From NCBI GenBank assembly GCA_009844885.1, contig VYAQ01000203.1:1-32218 (forward strand): DNA of 32,218 nt, written 5' to 3'. The stretch is from Gemmatimonadota bacterium. Lineage in GTDB: Bacteria > Gemmatimonadota > Gemmatimonadetes > Longimicrobiales > Gaopeijiaceae. Of this stretch, positions 7,506 to 17,423 are shown piece after piece; the stretch's first letter is position 1, and each line of letters begins with the position of its first letter. A program made the position numbers and the translations under genes. Under the pieces are notes generated by a model. The model ran no database searches. It was not told the origin of the DNA and worked only from the letters and a program-made list of their open reading frames with translations.

Positions 7506-8351
7506 ATGCCTCGTCTCCTGCCGGCAGGGAGTGAGGTCCTTCCCATCCTGACCCGGCTGGCCGGCTTCGCGGGTGTGTTCTTCGCACTCCTGGTCGTCTT
7601 CGCGGCCCTCATCGGGGACGGGACCGCGAGTCTCGCGGTGGAGGGGACCGCGATCTTCGTCGTTGCCCTGGCGGCAACGGTGATTGTGTTGCGTCTCGAT
7701 GGGCGGCGCGGTCTCGAGGTCATCGGGTTGCCGTGGTCCGGCTTCGCGCGCCAGCTCGGATGGGGACTCGTTCTGGGAGTCGCCTTCGTGGTTCCCGCGG
7801 TCGCGATCGCGATGGGTGTCGGCGGGTTGCGCTACGGTCCGGACGCCGGAACGTGGATCGAGTACGGTGGGACCGGGCTCTGGGCGGCTCTGGTCCTTCT
7901 GGTCGCGGCTACGGGAGAGGAGATCCTGGTCCGCGGCTATCCGCTTCGCGTGCTGGCCGACCGATGGGGCCGCGGCGCGGCACTGGTGCTGACCTCACTG
8001 GTCTTTGCCGCTCTCCACGGAGCGAATCCCCACGTAGGGGCGCTGGCGCTGACGAACATCCTGTTGGCCGGGTTCCTGCTGGGATTGATCTGCCTCAAAA
8101 CCGGGAGCCTCTGGTTGGCGAGCGGCGTCCACATGGGCTGGAACCTCGCAACGGGATTCCTCGCCGATCTGCCCGTCAGCGGCCTGAAGATCGTGGACGC
8201 GCCGCTGATCGAGGTGACCCGGACCGGCAGCCCCCTTGTCACGGGCGGGGAATTCGGCGTGGAGGCGGGACTGGCCGCGACCGTCGCGATGATCATCGCC
8301 ATCCTGGTCGTGGTGCGGACGGGATTTCTCACCCCCGCACAAGCCATATGA
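7506..8351 (+). CDS. CPBP-family intramembrane metalloprotease (CAAX/Abi type)
   Basis: This is a multi-pass membrane protein of the CPBP (type II CAAX prenyl endopeptidase, bacteriocin-processing) family. The 281 residues show six to eight hydrophobic helices. All metal-site motifs are present: motif 1 EEILVRGY (glutamates and Arg), motif 2 FAALHGANP (His), and motif 3 HMGWN (His and Asn). Activity is therefore plausible, though substrates for bacterial members are mostly unknown. The ATG at 7506 lies 5 bp after the bioY stop; a longer in-frame reading from further upstream would overlap bioY and lacks coding character. The stop overlaps the next start (ATGA at 8348). Confidence 0.88.
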   Translation: MPRLLPAGSEVLPILTRLAGFAGVFFALLVVFAALIGDGTASLAVEGTAIFVVALAATVIVLRLDGRRGLEVIGLPWSGFARQLGWGLVLGVAFVVPAVAIAMGVGGLRYGPDAGTWIEYGGTGLWAALVLLVAATGEEILVRGYPLRVLADRWGRGAALVLTSLVFAALHGANPHVGALALTNILLAGFLLGLICLKTGSLWLASGVHMGWNLATGFLADLPVSGLKIVDAPLIEVTRTGSPLVTGGEFGVEAGLAATVAMIIAILVVVRTGFLTPAQAI

Positions 8352-9205
8352 GCATGCATCGGGTTGCCGTCATCGGCGCGGGCACGATGGGTAACGGCAT
8401 TGCGCATGTCTGTGCGCTCGCTGGTTTGGACGTCACGCTCGTGGATTCCGATGCGGGGGCGCTCGACCGGGCGGTCACCACGATGGCCCGCAACCTCGAG
8501 CGGCAGGTGGCCAAGGGGAAAATCAGCGGATCCCGGCGTGCCGAGGCCCTGGCCCGCGTCTCGACCGGACAGCTCGAAGACGTGGCGCGGGCCGACCTGG
8601 TGATCGAGGCGGTGCCGGAAAACGCACAGCTCAAGTACGAGATCTTCACCGCGGTGGACCTGCTGGCGCCCGAGCACGCGATCCTCGCGTCCAACACCTC
8701 GTCGATCTCGATCACGGCCATCGCGGCCCGCACGGATCGGCCCGGGAAGGTCATCGGGATGCATTTCATGAATCCGGTCCCGATCATGCAACTGGTCGAA
8801 GTCATCCGCGGCCTCAGGACCACGGACGCGACCACGAAGTCGGTCATGGACATGTCGCGGTCGCTGGGAAAGACGCCCGTCGAAGTCAGGGACTTCCCGG
8901 GGTTCGTCTCCAACCGCATCCTCGCCCCCATGATCAACGAGGCGGTCTTCGCGCTCATGGAGGGCGTCGCCGAGGCGGAGGCGATCGACACCGTGATGCA
9001 ACTGGGCATGAACCATCCCATGGGCCCCCTTGCGCTCGCCGATCTGATCGGTCTCGACACCTGCCTCAACATCCTCGAGGTTCTGCACCGCGAGCTGGGC
9101 GACGATCGCTACCGCCCGTGTCCGCTGCTGCGCCAATACGTCGCCGCGGGGTGGCTGGGACGGAAGACCGGCCGGGGCTTCCATCGGTACGAAGGGAAGA
9201 ACTGA
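8348..9205 (+). CDS. 3-hydroxyacyl-CoA (3-hydroxybutyryl-CoA) dehydrogenase
   Basis: This enzyme oxidises (S)-3-hydroxyacyl-CoA to 3-ketoacyl-CoA with NAD(P), or runs in reverse in butanoyl-CoA formation. The 285 residues begin with the Rossmann motif VAVIGAGTMGNGIAH (residues ~6-20). They continue with SNTSSISITAIA, the catalytic-histidine block HFMNPVPIMQLVE, GFVSNRILAPMINEAV, and the C-terminal NHPMGPLALADLIGLD domain. Length and motifs match stand-alone 3-hydroxybutyryl-CoA dehydrogenases rather than the long fused FadB form. ATG 8348 overlaps the protease stop; ATG 8354 is an alternative. With the thiolase and acyl-CoA dehydrogenase nearby it supplies most of a beta-oxidation spiral; no enoyl-CoA hydratase is in the window. 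Confidence 0.95.
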   Translation: MSMHRVAVIGAGTMGNGIAHVCALAGLDVTLVDSDAGALDRAVTTMARNLERQVAKGKISGSRRAEALARVSTGQLEDVARADLVIEAVPENAQLKYEIFTAVDLLAPEHAILASNTSSISITAIAARTDRPGKVIGMHFMNPVPIMQLVEVIRGLRTTDATTKSVMDMSRSLGKTPVEVRDFPGFVSNRILAPMINEAVFALMEGVAEAEAIDTVMQLGMNHPMGPLALADLIGLDTCLNILEVLHRELGDDRYRPCPLLRQYVAAGWLGRKTGRGFHRYEGKN

Positions 9206-10375
9206 GTGCTGACCGCCGAACAGCGGGAGATCCGGCAACTCGCCCGCGAATTTGCCAAGGGCGAGATCATTCCGCACGCGGCCGCGTGGGACCGCCGGGG
9301 CGCCTTCGACCGGGAGATACTCGACAAGCTGGCCGAACTGGGATTCCTGGGAATGCTGGTGCCGCCCGAGTACGGCGGGCTGGGATTCGACGTGCCCACG
9401 TACCTGGTCGCGCTCGAGGAGATCGCGCGGGGCGACGCGGCGCTGGCGCTCACGGTGGCCATTCAGAACGGCCCCGTGCCCCACATCCTGCTGACCCACG
9501 GCACCGAAGAGCAGAAGTCCCGCTGGCTTCCGGCGCTCGCTGCGGGCGAGAAGATTGCCGCCTTTGCGCTGTCCGAGGCGGGTGCGGGAAGCGATCCAGC
9601 CGCGATGGAGACCCGTGCCCGGCAGAATGGCGGCGACAATGGCGGCTGGATCCTGACGGGCACCAAGCGATGGGTGACGAACGGCGCGCGTGCGGATCTG
9701 GTCGTCGCGTTCGCCCGTACGGGTGAGGACGGTGGCGCGAGGACGCCCATCGGTGCGTTTCTGGTGGATACCGCCGCCGAGGGCTACAGGGCCGGGGAGC
9801 GGGAAGCGACAATGGGGCTGCGTGCATCCGAGACGGTCTGGGTCGAGCTCGATGGTGTGCGCGTGACGGATCGACGACTCGTTGGCGACCCTGGCGGCGG
9901 TCTGAGGTACGCGCTCGACGCGCTCGATCTGGGCCGGTTGGGGATCGCCGCACAAGCGGTTGGGATCGCTCAGGCGTCCCTGGAGCACGCCGTGCGGTAC
10001 GCCGGGGAGAGGCGGCAGTTCGGGCGTTCCATCGCGAGCTTCGGTGCGGTTCGCAGCAAGCTGGCGGTGATGGCAACCAGGATTGCCGCGTCCCGGGCCC
10101 TGTTCATGGAGGGCGCGGCCGCATGGGAGGCACGGGACCGTCCGGGCGATGGAGGCCTCCCCGTCACGGCCCGTTCGGCTATGGCCAAGCTGTTCGCCAG
10201 CGAGTCCGCGGGCTGGGTCTCGGAGGAGGCGGTGCGTATCTTCGGCGGTTACGGTTTCATGCGGGAGTTTCCGGTCGAGAAGCTCATGAGAGACGCGAAG
10301 GGCACCGAGATCTACGAAGGCACGAGCGAGATCCTCCGCTTCGTGGTCGGCCGCTCTCTCACGGATGCGAGCTAG
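9206..10375 (+). CDS. Acyl-CoA dehydrogenase
   Basis: This FAD flavoenzyme introduces the trans-2 double bond in acyl-CoA and passes electrons to electron-transfer flavoprotein. The 389 residues have the three-domain family layout. The N-terminal helical domain ([21 protein letters not shown]) is followed by the FAD-contacting blocks [15 protein letters not shown] and [13 protein letters not shown], then the C-terminal helices with [15 protein letters not shown] and [21 protein letters not shown]. The catalytic base is the glutamate in IYEGTSEI (Glu371). The GTG start at 9206 directly follows the dehydrogenase stop, with GAAGGGAAG a few bases upstream. Chain-length specificity cannot be read; butyryl- or short-chain use is suggested only by its neighbour. 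Confidence 0.95.
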   Translation: MLTAEQREIRQLAREFAKGEIIPHAAAWDRRGAFDREILDKLAELGFLGMLVPPEYGGLGFDVPTYLVALEEIARGDAALALTVAIQNGPVPHILLTHGTEEQKSRWLPALAAGEKIAAFALSEAGAGSDPAAMETRARQNGGDNGGWILTGTKRWVTNGARADLVVAFARTGEDGGARTPIGAFLVDTAAEGYRAGEREATMGLRASETVWVELDGVRVTDRRLVGDPGGGLRYALDALDLGRLGIAAQAVGIAQASLEHAVRYAGERRQFGRSIASFGAVRSKLAVMATRIAASRALFMEGAAAWEARDRPGDGGLPVTARSAMAKLFASESAGWVSEEAVRIFGGYGFMREFPVEKLMRDAKGTEIYEGTSEILRFVVGRSLTDAS

Positions 10376-10413
10376 CTCGTCGGATGCTCAGGGAAACGGA
10401 AGGGCGCGAGCGG

Positions 10414-11667
10414 ATGGAACACCTTGAGCGGGCGGATGCCGTCGTCCACCGCGCGGTGCTGGCGGAAGAGGCCCGGCAGAAGGCGCAGCTCGAAATGATC
10501 GCGAGCGAAAACTTCGTGTCGCCCGCGGTGCGCGAAGCGCTCGGCACCGTCTTTACCCACAAATACGCGGAAGGCCTGCCGGGCAGACGGTACTACGGGG
10601 GATGCGAGTTCGCCGATCAGGTCGAGGATCTGGCCCGTTCCCGCGCGAAGCAGCTGTTCCACGCGGCCCACGCAAACGTGCAGCCACACTCGGGCGCCCA
10701 GGCCAACATGGCTGCCTATTTCGCATTCCTGAAGCCGGGCGACCGCATCCTCGGCATGAACCTCAGTCATGGCGGGCACCTCACCCACGGCTCGCCCGTC
10801 AATTTCAGCGGGCGCCTGTTCGAGGTTTCGGCGTATGGCGTGCGCGGGTCGGACGGGCGCATCGACTACGATCAGGTGCGGGACACCGCGCTCAAGGTGC
10901 GTCCGAGACTGATCGTAACCGGTGCGTCGGCGTACCCCCGCACCATCGACTTCGAGCAGTTCGGGGCCATTGCCCGGGAAGTCGGCGCCTTTCACCTCGC
11001 GGACCTCGCGCACATCGCGGGCCTCGTGGCGGGGGGTCACCACCCCAGTCCCGTCCCGCACGCGGATGTCGTCTCCACAACGACGCACAAGACACTCCGC
11101 GGCCCGCGCGGCGGGCTCCTGCTGTGCCGCGAGGAACACACGGGCACGATCGACCGGATGGTCTTCCCATTCATTCAGGGCGGTCCCCTCATGCATGTGA
11201 TCGCGTCGAAGGCGGTCGCGCTCGGGGAGGCGCTTTCCCCGGGGTTCGGGGACTATGGGCGGCGGGTCGTGGAAAACGCGCGCGCGCTGGCGGACCAGGT
11301 CATGGCACGGGGCGTGCAACTGGTTTCCGGCGGTACGGACAACCACCTCATCCTGGTGGACCTGCGGGACCGGGAGCTCACGGGGAAGGACGCCGAACAG
11401 GCACTGGAGCGCGCCGGGATCACGGTAAACAAGAACACCGTGCCGGGCGAACGGCGGTCGCCATTCGTCACTTCGGGCCTGCGTATCGGCACACCGGCCC
11501 TGACGACCCGAGGGATGGGACCGGCGGAGATGAAGACGATCGCCGACTGGATCGCGGACATCCTCGATCGTCCCGCTGACGAGTCGCTGATCGGTCGGAT
11601 ACGGAACCGCGCAGGTGACCTTTGCGCCGCCTTTCCGCTCTTCGGGGATCTGGCGGGACCCGCATGA
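10414..11667 (+). CDS. glyA: Serine hydroxymethyltransferase
   Basis: GlyA is a PLP enzyme that converts serine and tetrahydrofolate to glycine and 5,10-methylene-tetrahydrofolate. I chose ATG 10414 because GGAAGGG at 10398-10404 lies 9 nt upstream and the protein is then 417 residues, the typical length. ATG 10384 (ten residues longer) has no Shine-Dalgarno. Signatures are the N-terminal [15 protein letters not shown], the [18 protein letters not shown] block, [15 protein letters not shown], and the PLP lysine in [14 protein letters not shown] (Lys226). The C-terminal [18 protein letters not shown] is also conserved. It lies 38 bp after the acyl-CoA dehydrogenase gene; a functional link is not obvious. 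Confidence 0.96.
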   Translation: MEHLERADAVVHRAVLAEEARQKAQLEMIASENFVSPAVREALGTVFTHKYAEGLPGRRYYGGCEFADQVEDLARSRAKQLFHAAHANVQPHSGAQANMAAYFAFLKPGDRILGMNLSHGGHLTHGSPVNFSGRLFEVSAYGVRGSDGRIDYDQVRDTALKVRPRLIVTGASAYPRTIDFEQFGAIAREVGAFHLADLAHIAGLVAGGHHPSPVPHADVVSTTTHKTLRGPRGGLLLCREEHTGTIDRMVFPFIQGGPLMHVIASKAVALGEALSPGFGDYGRRVVENARALADQVMARGVQLVSGGTDNHLILVDLRDRELTGKDAEQALERAGITVNKNTVPGERRSPFVTSGLRIGTPALTTRGMGPAEMKTIADWIADILDRPADESLIGRIRNRAGDLCAAFPLFGDLAGPA

Positions 11668-11672
11668 GGGTG

Positions 11673-11678
11673 TAAAAT
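11673..11678 (+). promoter_or_regulatory. Candidate -10 box close to the Minf_1886-family gene
   Basis: TAAAAT matches five of six consensus -10 positions and ends 10 nt before the ATG at 11689. A weak -35 (CTGGCG, 11650-11655) sits 17 bp upstream. A start near 11685 would leave a leader of only about 4 nt. No Shine-Dalgarno precedes the ATG, which agrees with a leaderless or near-leaderless transcript. Confidence 0.35.
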
Positions 11679-11688
11679 TGCAGTTATC

Positions 11689-12066
11689 ATGAACGCCTGC
11701 GACTTTGTCATGGTTCTGGACCGGCTCCAGGAACGCAATCCGCGCTATCATCGGATCGCGTATGATTTCCTGCTCGATGCGCTCCGAACGGTGATCGCGG
11801 GGCTGGGCGAGCGGCGCCACATCTCCGGCCAGGAGTTGGCGGACGGGGCGCGGCGTCTCGCGATTGAGCGCTTCGGTCCCCTCGCGCGCACGGTTCTGGA
11901 GCATTGGGGCATTCACTCAACCGATGATCTCGGCGAGATGGTGTTTGCGCTCGTCGAAGTCGGGGTGCTTACCAAGCAGGAAGAGGATCGGCCCGAGGAT
12001 TTCGAGGACCTGTACGACTTCGAGGAAGTGTTCGACCACAACTACCCCTGGACGGTAGCTTCATAG
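11689..12066 (+). CDS. Minf_1886-family conserved hypothetical protein
   Basis: This 125-residue protein belongs to a family of unknown function first noted in Verrucomicrobia and Planctomycetes and often annotated Minf_1886 family. The family features visible are RNPRYHRIAYDFLLDALRTVI near the N-terminus, HISGQELADGARRLAIERFGPLARTVLEHWGI in the middle, then STDDLGEMVFALVEVGVLTKQEEDRPEDF and the acidic DLYDFEEVFD near the end. It has no signal peptide or membrane segment, so it is probably cytosolic and helical. No catalytic motif is evident. It sits 21 bp after glyA and ahead of a small zinc-ribbon protein. A TAAAAT box suggests its own promoter. Family assignment is by memory of the motif pattern; function is unknown. 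Confidence 0.82.
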   Translation: MNACDFVMVLDRLQERNPRYHRIAYDFLLDALRTVIAGLGERRHISGQELADGARRLAIERFGPLARTVLEHWGIHSTDDLGEMVFALVEVGVLTKQEEDRPEDFEDLYDFEEVFDHNYPWTVAS

Positions 12067-12181
12067 ATTAGCAGACAACCGTGCGGCGCCGGACCGGTCC
12101 CGGACAGGACGGCGGCTCCGCACATCACCCGAGGAGAGGCGCAGGCGTTTCAGCCTCTTCCCACTTTTTCCCGAGGGACTG
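12067..12181. other. Intergenic region with two potential hairpins
   Basis: This 115 bp gap lies between two small genes. GTGCGG (12081-12086) can pair with CCGCAC (12118-12123), and CGCC (12087-12090) with GGCG (12111-12114), enclosing the dyad GGACCGGTCC. A second hairpin pairs AGAGGC with GCCTCT shortly before a TTTTT run (around 12165). The T-run is several bases beyond the stem, so I do not call it a standard terminator. GAGGGA at 12173-12178 is the ribosome binding site of the next gene. Confidence 0.35.
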
Positions 12182-12385
12182 ATGAACACGGTCGATGATG
12201 GCGGCTTTACCGATTGCAAGAAGTGTGGCGACGGGGTGCTGCTCCCCATGTCCGACTACGGACGTGACGGAGCGCCGATCCGCTACAAGGCCTGGGTGTG
12301 TTCGAACCCGGATTGCGGCTTCAATATCCGGATAGACAACGGCGAGATCACCTTCGGCCGGTCGATCGGGCAGAGCTACAAGTAA
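12182..12385 (+). CDS. Small zinc-ribbon protein, function unknown
   Basis: This 67-residue cytosolic protein has two Cys pairs: CKKCG near residue 12 and CSNPDCGF near residue 41. Their spacing suggests a four-cysteine zinc ribbon. The rest (GRDGAPIRYKAWVCSNPDCGFNIRIDNGEITFGRSIGQSYK) reads like a rubredoxin-like or transcription-factor-like ribbon strand pair. ATG 12182 follows GAGGGA with suitable spacing. It starts 115 bp after the Minf_1886-family gene and ends 2 bp before nnr. I do not recognise a named family. Possible roles include nucleic-acid or protein binding, but nothing in the sequence decides this. Confidence 0.75.
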   Translation: MNTVDDGGFTDCKKCGDGVLLPMSDYGRDGAPIRYKAWVCSNPDCGFNIRIDNGEITFGRSIGQSYK

Positions 12386-12387
12386 CC

Positions 12388-13995
12388 GTGAACCCGGACA
12401 GCCTGCGCAGGCGGTTCGGGAAAGCGGTCGTGCGTGCACCCACCGCGGCACAGGCCGCCGGCTACGACCGGATCTCCATTGACGAGCGCGGGGTCCCCGA
12501 GGCCGCGCTCATGGAGAATGCGGGCCGACAGGCTGCACTCATCATCGACCGGTTGTTCCCCAAGGGTCGCGTCGTTGCCCTGGTCGGCTCCGGGAACAAC
12601 GGGGGAGACGCGCTCGTGTGCCTGCGCGCCCTGGCGGCCTGGGGCCGGCGCGTTTCGGCGGTGCTGGTCGGGAATCGTCCCGAGACGGACCCCGTACTGC
12701 ATGGATGGGATTTGTCCGCATCCGTTTTCGATCCGGAGCATCCGGGTGCCGAAGATCAGCTGGGCCAGCGGCTGGAAGGGGCCGCGGTCCTCGTCGATGG
12801 CCTGCTGGGCACCGGGATTCGCGGGGCGCCCCGCGCACGGCAGGCCGGCGCCATTGGCGTGGTCAACCGGGCAAACGGAGCCGTCGTTGCCCTGGATACT
12901 CCGTCTGGTGTCGACGGGACCAGCGGCGATGTTCCCGGCAGCGCGATCCGGGCCGATGTCACGATAGCGTTTGGATGGCCGAAGCTGGGCACGCTCCTGC
13001 ACCCGGGACGGGAGCACTGCGGCCGCATTGTGGCGGTCGAGATCGGGTTTCCGCCGGGGGACGGCAAGGGGTGGGCGGAGCTGATCACGCCCGGCTGGGC
13101 AAGCGACGTACTCCCGAGCCGCGCGGCCGTCACGCACAAGAATGCGGTGGGTGCAGTTGCGATCGTGGCGGGGTCGGCGATGCCCGGTGCCGCCCTGCTG
13201 GCGGCGCGGTCGGCGTTTCGCTGCGGGGCCGGGCTGGTGCGCGTCTGCGCCTCGTTCCGGGCGCGCGAGATCGTTGCGGAGGTGCCCGAAGCCATCTTCG
13301 TGGACGCACGCGACCGGGATGCGGTCTGCGCGGCCATCGAGCAGTCCGATGCGGTCGCGCTGGGTCCCGGCATTGGCACGGACGAGGAGGCCGTGGCGCA
13401 GGTCGAGGCCGCGCTGGCAGCCCGGGCCGACCGCCCCGCGGTCATCGATGCGGATGCGCTCACGCTGTTGGCCCGCGGGGCGGGCGGCGGTCCCGGCGCG
13501 GTGGGCGGTTCACGCGCGGCGGGCCGGGGTGGGGTCGTGGTTACGCCTCATCCCGGCGAGATGGCCCGTCTGGTCGGAGCATCGACAACGGAGGTGCAGG
13601 GGGATCGCGTGGGCACGGCGAAGCGGTTCGCCGCCGCACACGGCCTGGTTGCGCTGCTGAAGGGCGCGCCCTCGCTCGTCGCGTACCCGGGGGGCGGCCT
13701 CCTCGTGAGCACGCACGAAACCCCGTCCGCTCTGGCGGTCGCCGGGATGGGCGACGTGCTCACCGGCGCGATCGGTGCCTACCTCGCCCAGGGGGTCGAT
13801 CCCGTTGCCGCCGCCGGTCTGGCGCTCCATGTGACGGGCGCGGCGGCCTCGCTGGACGGCGGCGGCACGTCCCTGATGCCGTCGGACGTGGTGGAGGCGA
13901 TTCCGGCCGCGCTGTCCGCCCTGTCGCACCCGGACCGAGCGGACACGGACCTGCCGTTCCCGTTCGTGACCTTCGACCAGCGCCAGCCGGCGTAG
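12388..13995 (+). CDS. nnr: Bifunctional NAD(P)H-hydrate epimerase / ADP-dependent (S)-NAD(P)H-hydrate dehydratase
   Basis: Nnr repairs hydrated NADH and NADPH. The N-terminal YjeF_N epimerase interconverts R and S hydrates; the C-terminal ribokinase-like domain dehydrates the S form using ADP. The 535 residues show MENAGRQAA, GSGNNGGDALVCLRAL, GLLGTGIRGAPR and ALDTPSGVDGTSGDVPG in the first ~230. The dehydratase domain (~240-520) has NAVGAVAIVAGSAMPGAALLAA, ALGPGIGTDEE, VIDADALTLL, TPHPGEMARL and the terminal GMGDVLTGAIGAYLAQG. GTG 12388 is the longest sensible start. GTG 12430, preceded by GGGAAAG, gives an N-terminus closer to the family norm. It lies 2 bp after the zinc-ribbon gene and 7 bp before thiL. 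Confidence 0.94.
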   Translation: MNPDSLRRRFGKAVVRAPTAAQAAGYDRISIDERGVPEAALMENAGRQAALIIDRLFPKGRVVALVGSGNNGGDALVCLRALAAWGRRVSAVLVGNRPETDPVLHGWDLSASVFDPEHPGAEDQLGQRLEGAAVLVDGLLGTGIRGAPRARQAGAIGVVNRANGAVVALDTPSGVDGTSGDVPGSAIRADVTIAFGWPKLGTLLHPGREHCGRIVAVEIGFPPGDGKGWAELITPGWASDVLPSRAAVTHKNAVGAVAIVAGSAMPGAALLAARSAFRCGAGLVRVCASFRAREIVAEVPEAIFVDARDRDAVCAAIEQSDAVALGPGIGTDEEAVAQVEAALAARADRPAVIDADALTLLARGAGGGPGAVGGSRAAGRGGVVVTPHPGEMARLVGASTTEVQGDRVGTAKRFAAAHGLVALLKGAPSLVAYPGGGLLVSTHETPSALAVAGMGDVLTGAIGAYLAQGVDPVAAAGLALHVTGAAASLDGGGTSLMPSDVVEAIPAALSALSHPDRADTDLPFPFVTFDQRQPA

Positions 13996-14002
13996 CCCTT
14001 TG

Positions 14003-14959
14003 ATGACCGAGCGCGAGCTCGTCGAACGGCTGGCCGCCATCGGGTGGAAGGGCAGCCGGGCGGTGATCCTCGGGCCGGGCGACGACGCGGCCGTGCTCCG
14101 CGGCGGCTTCACCATATCGACCGACATTGCCGTCGAGGGCGTCCACTTCCGATTCGACTGGGTCTCGGCCGAAGAGGCCGGCTTCCGGGCCGGCACGGCG
14201 GCGCTGAGCGATCTGGCGGCAATGGGCGCGGCGCCGCTGGCGTTGCTGGTCTCGATGGCTGTGCCGGGAGACGCGGACCACGCCATCGCGCTCGATCTGC
14301 AGCGGGGCGTGCGGCGTGCCGGGGACAGGGTGGAGGTCGCGATCGTCGGCGGCGACGTCAGCCGGTCCCCGGGCCCGGTAGTACTGGACGTGGTTGTGGT
14401 TGGCAAGGCTACCGGCTACGTGTCGAGAAGGGGCGCCGAGCCTGCTCATCAGCTGTGGGTCTCCGGGTCACTGGGCGGGGCTCGCGCGGCGGTCCGTGCG
14501 TGGTCCGCGGGGGAGTCGCCCGATCCGGCGGCCAGGAGCCGGTTCGCCGCTCCTCCCAACCGGATCCCGCTCGGCAGCGCGCTGGCTGGACGCGGAATCG
14601 CCCGTTCCATGATCGACCTCTCGGACGGTCTCATCGTCGATGCCGGGCGCATTGCGGCAATGTCCGGCACCAGAATCTGCATACGTCCGCACCGGGTGCC
14701 CGTGGACGCGTGCACGGGCGGGGACTTGAACCTCGCCCTCGTGGGAGGCGAAGATTATGAACTTATGTTTACAGCCAACCCAGGCACGGAACCCCGCATT
14801 CTGGCCCTCGGACAGGAGTTGTCGGTGCCTCTGACCCGGATTGGTATGGTTGAAGCAGGAGGCGGCGTGGTTCTCGAGGACGAGCGGGGACGGCGCACGG
14901 ATGCCGGAGATACCGGCTTCGACCACTTCGCAACGCCCTCGCAGGACGAGCTGCGGTGA
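14003..14959 (+). CDS. thiL: Thiamine-monophosphate kinase
   Basis: ThiL phosphorylates thiamine monophosphate with ATP to give thiamine diphosphate, the active cofactor. The 318 residues contain the AIR-synthase-like N-terminal blocks GPGDDAAVL and STDIAVEGVHFRFDWV, then GTAALSDLAAMGAAPLALLVSMAVP and IVGGDVSRSPG. C-terminal blocks are SMIDLSDGLIVDAGRIA and GGEDYELMFTANP. These metal- and nucleotide-binding signatures are specific for ThiL. ATG 14003 is chosen over the overlapping TTG at 14000. The stop overlaps the plsC-like start (GTGA), so the genes are probably cotranslated. No other thiamine genes are nearby. Confidence 0.96.
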   Translation: MTERELVERLAAIGWKGSRAVILGPGDDAAVLRGGFTISTDIAVEGVHFRFDWVSAEEAGFRAGTAALSDLAAMGAAPLALLVSMAVPGDADHAIALDLQRGVRRAGDRVEVAIVGGDVSRSPGPVVLDVVVVGKATGYVSRRGAEPAHQLWVSGSLGGARAAVRAWSAGESPDPAARSRFAAPPNRIPLGSALAGRGIARSMIDLSDGLIVDAGRIAAMSGTRICIRPHRVPVDACTGGDLNLALVGGEDYELMFTANPGTEPRILALGQELSVPLTRIGMVEAGGGVVLEDERGRRTDAGDTGFDHFATPSQDELR

Positions 14960-15744
14960 TTCGCCAGCCGTGGGTGTACAGTGTGGCGGCTGCGTCCACC
15001 GTCTTCTTCGGCGGTACCGTGGCGTTGCGGGCCGCGCTGCGCATCCGGTGGTTCCACCGGTTTGCGGAGCGGGCAACGGGCAATTGGGCCAGAGTGATCC
15101 TGTGGGGAGCCGGAGTCCGGGTGACGGTGGAGAACCCGGAGCGCTTCGGAGAGGGCGGTGGCCAGATCCTGGTCTCGAATCACCAGAGCTGGTTCGATGT
15201 CTTCTCGCTCGCGGCGGCCCTCCCGGTACGGTTCAGCTTCGTCGGGAAGAAGGAACTGAACCGCATACCCTTCCTGGGCCATGCCTGGGAAAAGGTGGGT
15301 CACGTCGCGATAGACCGGGGCGACCACCAGTCGGCGCTGAATTCGCTGGGCAGTCTGGATGGTCAGATCCGCGACGAAGGACGCACCATCATCATGTTTG
15401 CCGAGGGTACGCGCTCGCCCACGGGCGAACTGAGGCGCTTCAAGAAAGGAGCCTTCGTGATGGCCATCAAGGCGCAGGTGCCGGTTGTCCCGGTCGCTCT
15501 GGCGGGGACTCGCCGGGTCATGGCAAAGGGGGACTGGAGGATCTCGCCGGGACATGTGAGGGTGCGCGTTGGGCAACCGATTCCGACCACGGGGCTCACG
15601 TTGCGTGATCGTGACCGTCTGTCCGGACAGGTCCGTGAAGCGATCCTGGCGCTGCGGGATGCGGACGGCGGCACTCCAGCGAAAGCGGCGGGCACCGAGC
15701 CGGAGGGCGCATCGGCGGCCGGCCACCTGGAACTCACGGCGTAG
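14956..15744 (+). CDS. plsC: 1-acyl-sn-glycerol-3-phosphate acyltransferase (PlsC family)
   Basis: This enzyme acylates lysophosphatidic acid to phosphatidic acid at the membrane, or does a related lysophospholipid acylation. The 262 residues begin with a hydrophobic segment (~8-28). The catalytic NHxxxxD motif is NHQSWFDVF near residue 75. FVGKKELNRIPFLGHAW follows, then the substrate block FAEGTRSPTGELRRFKKGAFVMA and the VPVVPVAL strand. Start GTG 14956 overlaps the thiL stop. The last ~30 residues (after LALRDADGG) are low-complexity. Just beyond the stop is a long inverted repeat. Other members of the superfamily act on ornithine lipids, so the exact acceptor is not certain. Confidence 0.92.
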   Translation: MIRQPWVYSVAAASTVFFGGTVALRAALRIRWFHRFAERATGNWARVILWGAGVRVTVENPERFGEGGGQILVSNHQSWFDVFSLAAALPVRFSFVGKKELNRIPFLGHAWEKVGHVAIDRGDHQSALNSLGSLDGQIRDEGRTIIMFAEGTRSPTGELRRFKKGAFVMAIKAQVPVVPVALAGTRRVMAKGDWRISPGHVRVRVGQPIPTTGLTLRDRDRLSGQVREAILALRDADGGTPAKAAGTEPEGASAAGHLELTA

Positions 15745-15747
15745 GAG

Positions 15748-15819
15748 AGCAGCCCGTGGACAAAATCCCCCCGGCATTCGAGCGGCGCTGCATCCGGGCG
15801 GCTTTGTCCACGGGCTGCT
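15748..15819. repeat. 72-nt inverted repeat / long hairpin between plsC and eno
   Basis: Two perfect 17-bp arms, AGCAGCCCGTGGACAAA (15748-15764) and TTTGTCCACGGGCTGCT (15803-15819), face each other across 38 nt. Inside, CCCCCCGG (15767-15774) pairs with CCGGGCGG (15794-15801) with one mismatch. The whole therefore folds as a ~25-bp hairpin. It begins 4 bp after the plsC stop and ends 11 bp before the eno ATG. No T-run follows. It could be a structured 5' leader, a transcript-end stabiliser, or a dyad binding site. The right half recurs at 29761. Confidence 0.85.
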
Positions 15820-15821
15820 AA

Positions 15822-17419
<1,598 letters not shown>

Positions 17420-17423
17420 CGCG

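Noticed and set aside
5740-7587. A 615-codon - strand open frame opposite the thiolase and bioY genes
   Set aside because: It is fully antisense to two recognised genes and rich in His, Arg and Gly without any motif.
10123-10413. N-terminal extension of serine hydroxymethyltransferase
   Set aside because: It overlaps the end of the acyl-CoA dehydrogenase gene. The Shine-Dalgarno at 10398-10404 and family length support ATG 10414.
12134-12170. Intrinsic terminator before the zinc-ribbon gene
   Set aside because: The AGAGGC/GCCTCT stem is only 6 bp with a 12-nt loop, and the T-run is separated from it by several bases.
15748-15819. The plsC-eno inverted repeat as an intrinsic terminator
   Set aside because: The stem has no downstream T-run, the loop is long, and it abuts the eno start, so a plain Rho-independent terminator does not fit.
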